From: Pontibacter ruber
Lineage (GTDB): Bacteria > Bacteroidota > Bacteroidia > Cytophagales > Hymenobacteraceae
Reading direction: 5' to 3'
Length of the DNA stretch: 64,000 bases
Assembly (NCBI RefSeq): GCF_023630205.1
Contig: NZ_JALPRR010000004.1
Location: 1-64,000 of the forward strand
A program made the translations under genes and the position numbers. Of this stretch, positions 1-8,569 are shown one piece after another (within the stretch, counting starts at the first letter, position 1; the number at the start of each line of letters is the position of its first letter). Under the pieces are notes generated by a model. The model did no database searches. It saw only the letters and a program-made list of their open reading frames with translations, and was not told the origin of the DNA.

Positions 1-62
1 GAAGTTAAGCCCCGCTGCGCCGATGGTACTGGAGTCACATCCGGGAGAGTAGGTAGCCGCCA
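1..62 (+). rRNA. rrf: 5S ribosomal RNA, 3' part
   Basis: The first 62 bases match the second half of a bacterial 5S rRNA: the GAAGTTAAGC segment, the CGCCGATGGTACT segment, and the closing GGGAGAGTAGGT...GCCGCC arm. The 5' half lies outside the window. This marks the end of an rRNA operon transcribed rightward. The exact 3' end is uncertain by one or two bases. Confidence 0.93.
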
Positions 63-76
63 ACCCCTTCAACCAC

Positions 77-116
77 AAACGCCCCCTGTCCTAAGCAGGG
101 GGCGTTTCTTGTTTTT
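77..116 (+). terminator. Rho-independent terminator of the rRNA operon
   Basis: A perfect 12-bp stem (77-88 pairing with 96-107) with a 7-base loop is followed by a T-rich tract. It sits 14 bases after the 5S rRNA end, where the rrn operon terminator is expected. Confidence 0.9.
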
Positions 117-431
117 AGCTCATGAGGGAGAAAATAGGTATAATGCGCCTACAACCCCTATTCCTATTTCTGCTGCCTTTCGCTTGTACTAAGACAGATT
201 GTAGATAAAAGGCGCCTGCTCCCTTGCCTGCCATCCTCTGTTAAACCTCTGCTGATTCCCTCTTCACACATTTCTCTACTTGTATTTCTTACTGCTCCCT
301 GTACTTAACCAGAGACAGCCGTTCTTATTTACAGAGTGGAAAGTACAGATCTAGTATATACCAGGATTAATAGGATCATGCCTATCATCAGGAGCCAACA
401 GATAGTAAATATTATACTTAGACAGGAATAG
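117..431. other. Gap after rRNA operon, no convincing gene
   Basis: These 315 bases lie between the rRNA terminator and the terminator of the leftward M16 gene. I see no tRNA or clear promoter. The only coding-like item is a 21-residue reading frame at 143-208, listed separately. A 65-codon minus-strand frame (329-526) runs through the M16 terminator and over the M16 stop codon, so I do not accept it. Confidence 0.6.
143..208 (+). CDS. Possible micro-ORF or remnant: lipoprotein signal peptide only
   Basis: An ATG opens a 21-codon frame that reads as a complete lipoprotein leader: Met-Arg, a run of Leu/Phe, then a lipobox Leu-Pro-Phe-Ala-Cys with Cys at position 15, followed by only six residues and a TAA. 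It lies 27 bases after the 5S terminator. It could be the start of a lipoprotein gene broken by a stop, a real tiny lipopeptide, or chance. No ribosome-binding signal supports it. Confidence 0.2.
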   Translation: MRLQPLFLFLLPFACTKTDCR

Positions 432-466
432 AAAAGCCCCTGTACTATTATTGTACAGGGCTTTGA
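432..466 (-). terminator. Terminator of the porU-porV-M16 operon
   Basis: An inverted repeat (about 433-445 with 453-464, one bulged base) has a 7-base loop. On the minus strand it is followed by a short U run. It lies 38 bases beyond the M16 stop codon, so it most likely ends the leftward operon. Confidence 0.75.
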
Positions 467-503
467 TGGTTTTAAGAGTATAGCTGATAAGGAATTCTGA
501 ATT

Positions 504-1796
504 TTATTCGCTTCTGCGGCCGGCAACTGCTACTTGCAGAGACTCCAAAGGGAGATAATCTATAGCCAGTTGTTGAATCTCCTCTGCTGTTATTGATCTT
601 ATGGTGTGTATCAGGTTATTGTAGTGCTCAGGAGAGAGGCCGAAAAGTATAATCCTTTTATAGCGATCGCATTGTTCGAAGATGGTAGCAATCTCATTGA
701 TAAACTTACCGACCATATAATTCTTTACTACAGCTAACTCGTCCTCCGGTACAGGCACATCCTGCAATTGCTTTATTTCTTTCTTTACCTCATCTATCGT
801 GTGCTGGGTAACAGTGTAATTCACATCTGTACCTATAAAGAAGAGACTGTCGTGCTCTTTAGCAGAAATGGTAGAGTATATACCATACGTATAGCCTTTG
901 TCCTCCCTGATGTTACGCATCAGCCTGGATCCGAAATATCCTCCTAATATCTCATTTAAGACCAGTAGCTTTAAATAGTCTTCATGTTGAATCAGCGGGA
1001 AAGGCTTTCCTATGCGCACCGATGACTGCAAGCTCTCGGGCATATCTACATACACTTCGTCCTGAAAAGCTGGTTTAACTAAGGTGTTTTTGTCTCTGGA
1101 AAAACCCGTTTCTTTTCTCTGTAATTGCAAATTACCTATCTGAGTAACCAGCAGTTGTTGTGTTGCCTGATCTATACTGCCACAGGCAAACACTTCCATC
1201 TCTTTTGTGTCGAATCTGGAGGAGTAAAAGTCTTGCAGAGTGGTAAGTTGCAGGTCATCGAGATCGTGCTCTTCAAAGCCGAAAGTATACGGATGCGCTT
1301 CGCCATAGATCTGTTTGGTAAAACTATGGGTAGCCAGGTAGCTGTTTTTCTGTCTTTGTACTTTCAGGTTCTGTATCGTGCGTTGCTTCAGGTGGTCGAA
1401 CTCCTCTTCCGGGAAAGTCGGGTTTTGAAGCACATCCAGTACAAGCGGCAGCAACTCATCTACATACTTCGACAGGCAGTAGAGGGTATACTCGGTTCGG
1501 TCGTAGCCGTGGTTGTTCTCAAAGGAAGCACCATAGAAAGCTACTTTGTCGGCAATCTGTTTGGCTGTATGGTTTACAGTGCCTTCCAGCAACATTTTTG
1601 CTGCCAGGTCCGACATTCCTTTATGTTCCTCAAACCATTTTCCGGCCTTAAAAACAAAATCCAGCCTGATAACAGGCTGGGTTTCGCTTTTGATGAGATG
1701 TAGTCTCGCACCGTTACTTAAGTTTACAACTTCAGCACTTTGGAGGGTTACTGCATCTATTTCATGTATGTCTGGAGCTTTTGTTCTATCAAGCAT
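504..1796 (-). CDS. M16 (pitrilysin/insulinase) family protein lacking the zinc motif
   Basis: A 430-residue protein with the two-lobed M16 fold. The N-terminal lobe contains the strand-helix region (residues 59-73) where active members carry HxxEH, but here the helix reads GMSDLAAKMLLEGT with no His or Glu ligands. The second lobe keeps the Arg/Tyr substrate motif of the family (about 295-312, RNIREDKGYTYG). In known M16 pairs such a subunit is the non-catalytic partner of a zinc-bearing one; no partner is encoded in this window. No signal peptide is obvious. It starts at an ATG 21 bases after porV and ends the operon before a terminator. The fold call is firm; the role is unknown. Confidence 0.88.
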   Translation of the reverse strand: MLDRTKAPDIHEIDAVTLQSAEVVNLSNGARLHLIKSETQPVIRLDFVFKAGKWFEEHKGMSDLAAKMLLEGTVNHTAKQIADKVAFYGASFENNHGYDRTEYTLYCLSKYVDELLPLVLDVLQNPTFPEEEFDHLKQRTIQNLKVQRQKNSYLATHSFTKQIYGEAHPYTFGFEEHDLDDLQLTTLQDFYSSRFDTKEMEVFACGSIDQATQQLLVTQIGNLQLQRKETGFSRDKNTLVKPAFQDEVYVDMPESLQSSVRIGKPFPLIQHEDYLKLLVLNEILGGYFGSRLMRNIREDKGYTYGIYSTISAKEHDSLFFIGTDVNYTVTQHTIDEVKKEIKQLQDVPVPEDELAVVKNYMVGKFINEIATIFEQCDRYKRIILFGLSPEHYNNLIHTIRSITAEEIQQLAIDYLPLESLQVAVAGRRSE

Positions 1797-1817
1797 TATA
1801 CTTTTCTCTCTTTTACG

Positions 1818-2948
1818 CTATTCTAAATTAAGGGCCAGGCTAAAGCGCCATGTGTCTGCCAGCGGGTTACCCTGCTCGTTCGGCACCAGGTAAGCTGCAT
1901 CCAGGCCAAAACGCTGGTAGCGCAGACCCAAACCAAATGACAGGTATTTGCGGTCGCCTTTTTCAGGGTTTTCATAGAAATAACCTACTCTGGCCGCAAA
2001 CAGCTGATTATACCAATACTCTACACCGCCAGAAAAGTTTATTTCCTGCATCTCTTCCTTAAAGCCACCCTCGGCATCACCAAACGAAGTAAAGATACCG
2101 CTGATCACCGTCTGGTCTTTGTCTGCTCCTGGCGATGGCACCAGTAGCTTGTTGGCATCCAGTACAAAGGTAAGAGCATTATAGGCGTCGAGGTTGTAAG
2201 TAACTGCCGTACCCAGTTTCAGGTTAGTAGGCAAAAAGTCTTTCTGATCGCCGTTGGTATAGGCTATCTTGCCACCTATGTTCGATATGTTGGCACCCAA
2301 GCCTAGGTTAAGGTTCTGAGACAGGTCTTTGTTATAGTATAAACCAACGTCTACTGCTGCAGTGTTGCCTGGTTTAGAGTCGAATGCTTGTGAAGAACCG
2401 CCGCTCACTGTAACGTTACCGGCCAGGTTGGAGCGGATAAAACGTGCGCCAATACCTAAACTAAAGTTTTCGCTCAGGGCCTGTCCATAAGCAACCGAAA
2501 CTGCATATTCTTTCGGAGAATACTCGGTTATATCATTGCCTCTTTCGTCCACGAACTGGATATCGCCCAAGTCAAAGTATAAAAGGGAGGCAGAAATAGC
2601 AGATGTCTCGCTCAGCTTTTTATACCCTGACAGGTAACTAAGCGACATATCGTCTACGATGTTGCTCAACCATGGGGAATAAGAAAGGCTCAGGCTCAGA
2701 TCATTTTTTACAAAGCCAAGTTTAGCTGGGTTCCAGTGCGGTGTATTGGCATCGGGGCTTAAAGCTACGCCAGCATCGCCGAGTGCTGCTGAGCGGGCGT
2801 CTGGGGCTACAGTTAAAATCGGTACAGCCGTGGTAACTGCCTTAACTTCATTGTCCTGACCAATGGTGGTCTGAGCTTGTGCAGTTGGAGCCGTAGCGAA
2901 AGCAGCTGCAAATAAGGCTGCCGATACAAGTAAACTTTTCTTATACAT
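1818..2948 (-). CDS. porV: Type IX secretion outer-membrane protein PorV
   Basis: A 376-residue outer-membrane beta-barrel protein of the PorV/LptO type (FadL-like). An N-terminal signal peptide ends near residues 22-25 (AQAQ), followed by the family's opening region with PDARSAALGDAG and a WNPAKLGF segment. PorV binds T9SS cargo tails at the SprA translocon and delivers them to the PorU sortase. The gene lies 42 bases after porU in the same direction, matching that partnership. The ATG gives a complete signal peptide and the length is typical. Confidence 0.95.
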   Translation of the reverse strand: MYKKSLLVSAALFAAAFATAPTAQAQTTIGQDNEVKAVTTAVPILTVAPDARSAALGDAGVALSPDANTPHWNPAKLGFVKNDLSLSLSYSPWLSNIVDDMSLSYLSGYKKLSETSAISASLLYFDLGDIQFVDERGNDITEYSPKEYAVSVAYGQALSENFSLGIGARFIRSNLAGNVTVSGGSSQAFDSKPGNTAAVDVGLYYNKDLSQNLNLGLGANISNIGGKIAYTNGDQKDFLPTNLKLGTAVTYNLDAYNALTFVLDANKLLVPSPGADKDQTVISGIFTSFGDAEGGFKEEMQEINFSGGVEYWYNQLFAARVGYFYENPEKGDRKYLSFGLGLRYQRFGLDAAYLVPNEQGNPLADTWRFSLALNLE

Positions 2949-2990
2949 ATGTAGAGCGTTGATAGCTAAATCAAATATAGAGATTATTAA

Positions 2991-5900
2991 TTATTTTAAA
3001 ATAACGAGTTTTTCAAATTTGGAAGTCTTGGCGCCGTCTTGTTGAGAACGAACGTTTACTTTGTAGATATATGCGCCACGAGCGAGTGCGTCATTAAATT
3101 CGTCTTTTCCATCCCAAGTCAGTTCTGCTACGTGTGGCGTGCTGGCAAAAGTTGTTGTTTCCAATGTCTTCACTAATTTGCCTGTAACGGTAAATATCTG
3201 AATCTGGATATCCAGGTTCTCACCGGACCTGTTGTGGTCGAAGTGGAAGGTCGTTTTTGTAGAGAACGGATTCGGATAGTTCAATACGTGTTCTAACGCA
3301 ATACGGGCGTCATTTGATACAATAAACTCTATATATTCCTCAGCCGAGTTATTATGCGTATCCCAGGCCTTCAGCCGGAGCGAGTGTGGACCGGCATCCA
3401 GATCTTTAAGGTTATACTTTATACTTCCGGATTGATAACTGTTCATTTCCGAAGTATAATAATCGTTCAGCGTGATCGGGTTCTCGCGTCCTTCGTCCAG
3501 TGTGGCGGTAATTTCGTGTCCTATGCCAATGCCTGCCGTGTTGATGCCGTTCTCATCAAAAAGCTTGGCCAGCAGTATTGGGTTTTTGCTCGTGTTGCCT
3601 CCGAACACAAAGGATTCATTGTCCATGAATAATTCTATAGTAGGCGGTGTGTTATCTGCAGCTACGCCAGCGGCGGTGCCTCCTACAAGTATAGAATTGG
3701 TGGCTCCCATGGCATCGGTTGTCTGGTTGCTGGCGTACAGGTTTATTTTGCCAGTCCCATAAGTATAAGTAATATCCTTCGGTACCACAAAAGTTACCTC
3801 AAACAAGCCATTTGTAACCGTTGCCTGCCCATCGTAGATGATACTTTCCCGCAGCTTCACAGGTACTGAGCGTGCGCCTTCGTCCCCTAACGTATTCCCA
3901 GTAGTTTGTTTATCGAACACTGTCAGGTTAAGTATGCCGTTAAAGCTGCTCTCTACAGCGCCTGCAGCTGTTGCAACCTTCCCGGCTAATGTTACCTTGC
4001 TAAGGGCCTGCAGGGTGTCTGTGCCTGCTGCTTTGCCGTTTACGTGGGTTATATTTGCCTGCAGGTCCGGGTAAGCAAGCTCCATCGAAGGATCGCTCAG
4101 GAGAGTAAAGTTACGGTTATTCACGCCGCGGGAGCCGCTAGCATTATCCGTTATGCTGCTGTTCTTGGTGCGTTGCGCCAGATCGCCAAGACGTGGCATA
4201 CGATCATTGATTGGGGTAAAGGCGTGTTTAAAGAAATTACGATTGAGGACTCGGTTGCCGTTGGAGTAAACGGGGCGCGTGGTGGTGATCAGGCCTACGG
4301 CTCCCCCCTGTGCATTCAGCAAGGCCTGCTCGGCACCGGAAGCGCGGGAAGGATCGTCGTAGCGGCCAAACTCGCAGGTGGCGGTAAGCAGAAAGGTAAG
4401 GCGGTCTTTGTTGCGCCAGTTGTTGATCTGGGGCAGCGTCAGGATCTGCTCCGAAGCCCAACTGACTTCGTTACCATGCCCGGTATAGTTGATGAGTAGC
4501 GAGCCCTGCTCCACGGCTTTCTCGACGGCTGCACTTGCCTCGGCAGACCGCTGCCCGTTGGCTACTACCTGCTGCGGGAAAAGGTCCAGGTATACTTTGT
4601 TGGGGTTATACTTTGGCTGCTCGCTTTCCACGTAGTTGGCCAGAAACTCCGCGTCGTCCTGGTGCTCGTTGTAGTCGCCATCGTCGGATACTAGGGTGAT
4701 GCGGCTGCGCCACTTTCCGAAATGGTTAGGGCTGTCGTAGGCAATGATCTTATCTACCAGCGTGGCAGCTTCTGTTGGCGTTTTAGCTGGTAAGCGGCCA
4801 ATGCCAATGTCCAGTAAATGGTCGCCACTGCTGTTCTCGGCCCACTCGCCTTCCTCCTCGTCCAGGAAACCATAATAATCTTCGGAAGAGTAGCTGGTGA
4901 TGGGGTGCAGCGACTCCCGCGACTGGTAAGTCGGAACAAAATTGGTGTTGTTGTTCAGCCGGTTTTTATAATCGTAAGATGCGTCTCCAAAGAGGAGAAG
5001 GTACATTATGTTGTCATTGCTTTTGTTGCTGCGGCTGTAGAGCATGCGCATAAAATTGCGGATGGCAGTTACGTCCTGAGCGCCTGACGAAAACTCGTTG
5101 TAAACCTGTGTGGTGGTTACAACGGCTACCTGCATGTTGCTGTGGCTGCTGCGGTGCGCTGCCAGCCGATTCGCTTCCTGCAGAAAACCCGGGTGTGTGA
5201 GGATCACAAAATCCAGATCACCATTCTGGTTCAGGGCATGGAGGTTTTGGTTGGCTACTTTTCCTCTTGCTACAGGTTTCAGGCCACTGCCGTTCTGGAA
5301 CACCAGGAACTCGCGCAGCACGTCGGTTGACGTGGTAAAGCTCAAATCGGAAGTGTAGGTTGTTTGCTGTGCTATGGGTTGCAGCGGGTTGGTTACATCC
5401 CATACAGCAGCCGTTGCCGGTGCCCCTGCTATACGAAACGTGCCGACCGGCGCCGCCATACTTGCCAGCGAGCGAAAAGCCGTTTGCTCGCCGTATAGTT
5501 TCAGCTGCCGCTCCAGGTTCAGCTCCAGGTAATTCAGGTAGCCCAGCGAAGTGCTGCTGGCTCCAGGGTTAAACTGGAGAGTTACTTTAAGATCAGCGCT
5601 CTGACCTACAGCCTGCTGGTTTATACTATAGGTTTTGATACTATTAACACCTTCCGGATGGTAAGGATAGTTGCCCCGGTTACCGATATTCTGCGTGCCC
5701 AGCGCCTGGTTGTTGAGTTTTAGGGTAAAGGAGCAGTCGGCAGGGGAATTGGCCATCAGGAAGGCCGTAAGCTTAATCTCCGATCCAGGTACAATATCCG
5801 AAACAGGAAAGCTGAACTCGCGGGTAGTGCTGAACGAGCTGAACTCTTCGCCGTACCATTCCCGGCCGGAGTATACCATGTTCTTTTGGTCGCGCTCGTG

Positions 5901-6851
5901 GTAGAGCCTTTCGTTGTAGGTAGTTATACTTTGTGCAGCGCCTGCAGCCTGAGCGCGTGTGGCGATACGGGCGCCCGGTGCTGCTCCTACTCTCAGGAAA
6001 TAATAAGCGGTATCGGAGTAGACGTTGAGCTCGTGGCGGAAGAGCTTGTCGGTTGCATCATACTTCCAGGTATGCGGTCCCTGCGCATAAAAAAGGATAT
6101 GATCGGCATCGTCAAAACGGCCGTCCGCTTCGCCTGCTACCCAGATGGCGTTTTCGGTCAGGTCGTCGGGACGGGGAGCGTTGTTGGCTTGCGGCAGCAT
6201 ACCGCCGGCGTTGCCAAAAAGCTGGATTGTTTTCGGGTTCAGGTTTGTGGTGTTGATGCCCAAGGACTGTAGCATCGCCTTATCAATCTTATGTATGCCG
6301 GATGAGGTAACAGCCAGCTTGTACCAGTCGCCGGTGCTGAGCACGGAGTTGCTGCTGAAATCAGCTTTGCTGCGCCGGGTGCTTTGGGTGGCGTTTGTTT
6401 GTGCGGAAGTATAAGTATAGCTAAAGCGAACAAGCTTTTCCAGTTGGCCCGACTGCGGGTTGCGCCGGACTGGAAGTATACTGACCATACTTACCGGTAC
6501 CTTGTTCTGCCTGCCGTGTAAAATGTAGATAGCGGGAGACTCGCCAATCGCCTCTTGTCTGAACAGCTTCTGATCTTCCTGAGAGAAGGGCTCATACACA
6601 GGGTGCTGCAGCTGAAAATTATTTATACTTAGGTTTGGTAACTGCAGCCGGTAGTAGGGGAGGCGCTCGGCATAATCGATGCTGGCACCCGTAAAGGAGG
6701 GAACTTTGCCGGGCAGGTTCGCGACAGGCAACACCTGCTCATAGCCTTTCCAGGTTAAGGTGATGGTGGATGTGTTTTGTGCCTTTGCTCCGCCAGCCAG
6801 CAATCCGGTCAGGATCAGCATGTAGGCAAACAGGAGACGGAGTGGCTGCAT
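2991..6851 (-). CDS. porU: Type IX secretion system sortase PorU
   Basis: A 1286-residue cell-surface protease of the gingipain (C25) family that removes the C-terminal signal from T9SS cargo and links cargo to a lipopolysaccharide anchor. A signal peptide ends at about residue 25 (GAKAQ). The C25 domain carries the catalytic His in NYTGHGNEVSW (about 791) and the Cys in TATCEFG (about 826). An Ig-like part follows, and the protein ends in its own sorting-type domain, opening with NYPNPF (about 1191) and closing with KLVILK. A GTG two codons upstream is possible, but the ATG at 6851 is preferred. The leader holds a 12-bp inverted repeat. Confidence 0.95.
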   Translation of the reverse strand: MQPLRLLFAYMLILTGLLAGGAKAQNTSTITLTWKGYEQVLPVANLPGKVPSFTGASIDYAERLPYYRLQLPNLSINNFQLQHPVYEPFSQEDQKLFRQEAIGESPAIYILHGRQNKVPVSMVSILPVRRNPQSGQLEKLVRFSYTYTSAQTNATQSTRRSKADFSSNSVLSTGDWYKLAVTSSGIHKIDKAMLQSLGINTTNLNPKTIQLFGNAGGMLPQANNAPRPDDLTENAIWVAGEADGRFDDADHILFYAQGPHTWKYDATDKLFRHELNVYSDTAYYFLRVGAAPGARIATRAQAAGAAQSITTYNERLYHERDQKNMVYSGREWYGEEFSSFSTTREFSFPVSDIVPGSEIKLTAFLMANSPADCSFTLKLNNQALGTQNIGNRGNYPYHPEGVNSIKTYSINQQAVGQSADLKVTLQFNPGASSTSLGYLNYLELNLERQLKLYGEQTAFRSLASMAAPVGTFRIAGAPATAAVWDVTNPLQPIAQQTTYTSDLSFTTSTDVLREFLVFQNGSGLKPVARGKVANQNLHALNQNGDLDFVILTHPGFLQEANRLAAHRSSHSNMQVAVVTTTQVYNEFSSGAQDVTAIRNFMRMLYSRSNKSNDNIMYLLLFGDASYDYKNRLNNNTNFVPTYQSRESLHPITSYSSEDYYGFLDEEEGEWAENSSGDHLLDIGIGRLPAKTPTEAATLVDKIIAYDSPNHFGKWRSRITLVSDDGDYNEHQDDAEFLANYVESEQPKYNPNKVYLDLFPQQVVANGQRSAEASAAVEKAVEQGSLLINYTGHGNEVSWASEQILTLPQINNWRNKDRLTFLLTATCEFGRYDDPSRASGAEQALLNAQGGAVGLITTTRPVYSNGNRVLNRNFFKHAFTPINDRMPRLGDLAQRTKNSSITDNASGSRGVNNRNFTLLSDPSMELAYPDLQANITHVNGKAAGTDTLQALSKVTLAGKVATAAGAVESSFNGILNLTVFDKQTTGNTLGDEGARSVPVKLRESIIYDGQATVTNGLFEVTFVVPKDITYTYGTGKINLYASNQTTDAMGATNSILVGGTAAGVAADNTPPTIELFMDNESFVFGGNTSKNPILLAKLFDENGINTAGIGIGHEITATLDEGRENPITLNDYYTSEMNSYQSGSIKYNLKDLDAGPHSLRLKAWDTHNNSAEEYIEFIVSNDARIALEHVLNYPNPFSTKTTFHFDHNRSGENLDIQIQIFTVTGKLVKTLETTTFASTPHVAELTWDGKDEFNDALARGAYIYKVNVRSQQDGAKTSKFEKLVILK
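6407..6419 (+). repeat. Two overlapping copies of the AAGTATA motif
   Basis: Two AAGTATA heptamers share one base (6407-6413 and 6413-6419) inside porU. They are listed as an example of a motif that recurs about 90 times in the window. Confidence 0.7.
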
Positions 6852-6874
6852 AAACACAAATGGTATAGTACGTG

Positions 6875-6931
6875 AAGACGAATGTCCGCGCAGCAGTATC
6901 CCGGGAAAGCCGCAGCACAGACATTCGTCTT
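6875..6931. repeat. Inverted repeat in the porU leader
   Basis: AAGACGAATGTC at 6875-6886 is matched by its exact complement at 6920-6931, with 33 bases between. It begins 24 bases before the porU start. It could form a stem in the porU leader RNA or serve as a protein-binding site. It lacks a T-run, so a plain terminator is unlikely. Confidence 0.55.
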
Positions 6932-7119
6932 AAATTTAACAAAAACAAGATAATATTATTGCGTGGCAGCAACGTAAATTACTGTTGTTTTAGCTTATAG
7001 CAGTAAGGCTTTCTGAACAGGCAAACCAACAGCCTATCACTTACTCTGCCTTCAGTTGCCGCGCGATGTATTTGCCAATACCTACAAGCGGAGCATTCCA
7101 TAGCTAGTGGCTGTATACT

Positions 7120-7824
7120 TTAAGAGGGTGATGTCTTTTTTACGATCGACAAAAGAATATACAGCACAATAATGAGCGGTATCGCTGCAAACTGAAGAAG
7201 AGCCAGTAAGATGACCGAAATCCCCAGGAAAATAAACCGAACCGAATTGTCCTGCCACGTCAGGTTTTTGAACTTGAGCGCGAACAACGGCAGCTCTGCC
7301 ACCAGCAGGTACGAGAAAATAACCGTAACCGTCAGCAGGAAGTATGGGTTCAGGATAAGGTCATAAGCGATCAGCGAGCCCGAAGCAAGTATGAGCGGCA
7401 GCGAGCCGATGAAGATGGAACAGGCCGGCGTTGGCACCCCGATAAAAGAGTCGGTCTGGCGGGTATCGATGTTGAACTTGGCCAGGCGCAGCGCCGAGAA
7501 GATCGTGATCAGAAAGCCGAAAAAAGGCAGGATGTGTGCCGGAATGCCAAGTATAGAAGCGTCTGTGCGCGAAAGCAGGGCAAACATAATGGTGCCGGGC
7601 ACCACGCCAAACGATACCATATCGGCCAGTGAATCGAGCTGCTTGCCAATTTCAGAGTAGGCTTTGAGCACGCGTGCCACCATGCCGTCCAGGAAATCAA
7701 AAACAGCGGCTACGCCGATCAGGTAAGCCGTGTACACTAGTTGGTCGTTGAAAGCAAAGTATAGCGCCAGGCAGCCCATCAGCAGGTTCAGGCACGTAAT
7801 GGCGTTAGGGATGTGTTTCTTCAT
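7120..7824 (-). CDS. pssA: CDP-diacylglycerol--serine O-phosphatidyltransferase
   Basis: A 234-residue integral membrane enzyme that makes phosphatidylserine, the precursor of phosphatidylethanolamine, from CDP-diacylglycerol and serine. The CDP-alcohol phosphotransferase signature is complete: DG (46-47), AR (50-51), G60, D64 and D68, with the conserved spacing. Several hydrophobic segments follow. A frame extension reaches a TTG at 7842, but the ATG at 7824, giving MKKHIPNAIT, matches the usual family N-terminus. It lies 23 bases after the MBL hydrolase gene and is probably cotranscribed with it. Confidence 0.93.
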   Translation of the reverse strand: MKKHIPNAITCLNLLMGCLALYFAFNDQLVYTAYLIGVAAVFDFLDGMVARVLKAYSEIGKQLDSLADMVSFGVVPGTIMFALLSRTDASILGIPAHILPFFGFLITIFSALRLAKFNIDTRQTDSFIGVPTPACSIFIGSLPLILASGSLIAYDLILNPYFLLTVTVIFSYLLVAELPLFALKFKNLTWQDNSVRFIFLGISVILLALLQFAAIPLIIVLYILLSIVKKTSPS

Positions 7825-7847
7825 GAAGGAGAAGTATAGCAAGGTGT

Positions 7848-8483
7848 TTACCGCAGGAACGGGTTATACTTTTTCTCATAGCCAATGGTGGTCTCCGGGC
7901 CATGGCCCGGGTATACAGTCACCTCATCAGGCAATGTGAATAGTTTGGTTTTTATACTTTGAATGAGCGTGTCGAAGTCGCCGCCGGGCAGGTCGGTGCG
8001 GCCAATGCTGCCCTGGAACAACACGTCACCTCCGATGCATACTTTCTCCTGCTCGTTGTAAAACACCACATGTCCGGGTGCATGGCCGGGCGTGAAAAGA
8101 ATTTTCAATTCCGTATTGCCAAAACGTACGGTTTCCTCTTCCTTCAGGTAAGCAGCAGGCTCGGCCGCATCATACTTATGAAATCCGTAGGTTGGCGCGT
8201 ATACCGATACCGAACGCAGCGTCTGCTCATCTTCCTTATGTATCTCCAGGCCAACCTTGTAAGTATCGGCTACAAACTTGTTGCCCAGTACGTGGTCTAC
8301 ATGGCAGTGGGTGTTAAGCAGTTTCACCACTTTCAGCCCTTCTTTCTCGATATAGTTCTGAAGTTGTTTTTGCTCGTGCGGCTCGTAACAGCCCGGGTCC
8401 ACCACCACGCACTCCTTGGTGTCGTCGTGCAGCAGGTAGGTATTTTCCTGAAAAGGATTGAATGTAAGGCAGGTAACCTTCAT
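7848..8483 (-). CDS. MBL-fold metallo-hydrolase, glyoxalase II-like
   Basis: A 211-residue cytoplasmic metallo-beta-lactamase-fold hydrolase. The metal motif THCHVDH is at residues 58-64. Further ligands lie in the FTPGHAPGH segment and the GGDVLF segment, and a final PGHGPETT segment carries the last His. The protein is shorter than true glyoxalase II and lacks its C-terminal glutathione-binding domain, so the substrate is open; YcbL-like thioester hydrolases are the nearest type. It is the first gene of the pair with pssA. Confidence 0.9.
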   Translation of the reverse strand: MKVTCLTFNPFQENTYLLHDDTKECVVVDPGCYEPHEQKQLQNYIEKEGLKVVKLLNTHCHVDHVLGNKFVADTYKVGLEIHKEDEQTLRSVSVYAPTYGFHKYDAAEPAAYLKEEETVRFGNTELKILFTPGHAPGHVVFYNEQEKVCIGGDVLFQGSIGRTDLPGGDFDTLIQSIKTKLFTLPDEVTVYPGHGPETTIGYEKKYNPFLR

Positions 8484-8535
8484 AGTATTTCTTGTCTGGT
8501 AAGCGTTCAGGCCTACAAAATAGGCTTCGAAGTTA

Positions 8536-8543
8536 CAAATTTA
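8536..8543 (-). promoter_or_regulatory. Possible -7 element upstream of the MBL hydrolase gene
   Basis: On the minus strand this reads TAAATTTG, an exact TAnnTTTG box, 52 bases before the hydrolase start. No TTG is found at the expected -33 position, so support is weak. Confidence 0.3.
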
Positions 8544-8569
8544 AGATGTACTTGTCGTAAATTGCCCAT

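Noticed and set aside
329-526. Minus-strand 65-codon frame with a hydrophobic middle
   Set aside because: It overlaps the end of the M16 gene and runs through the terminator hairpin at 432-466; a gene there is unlikely.
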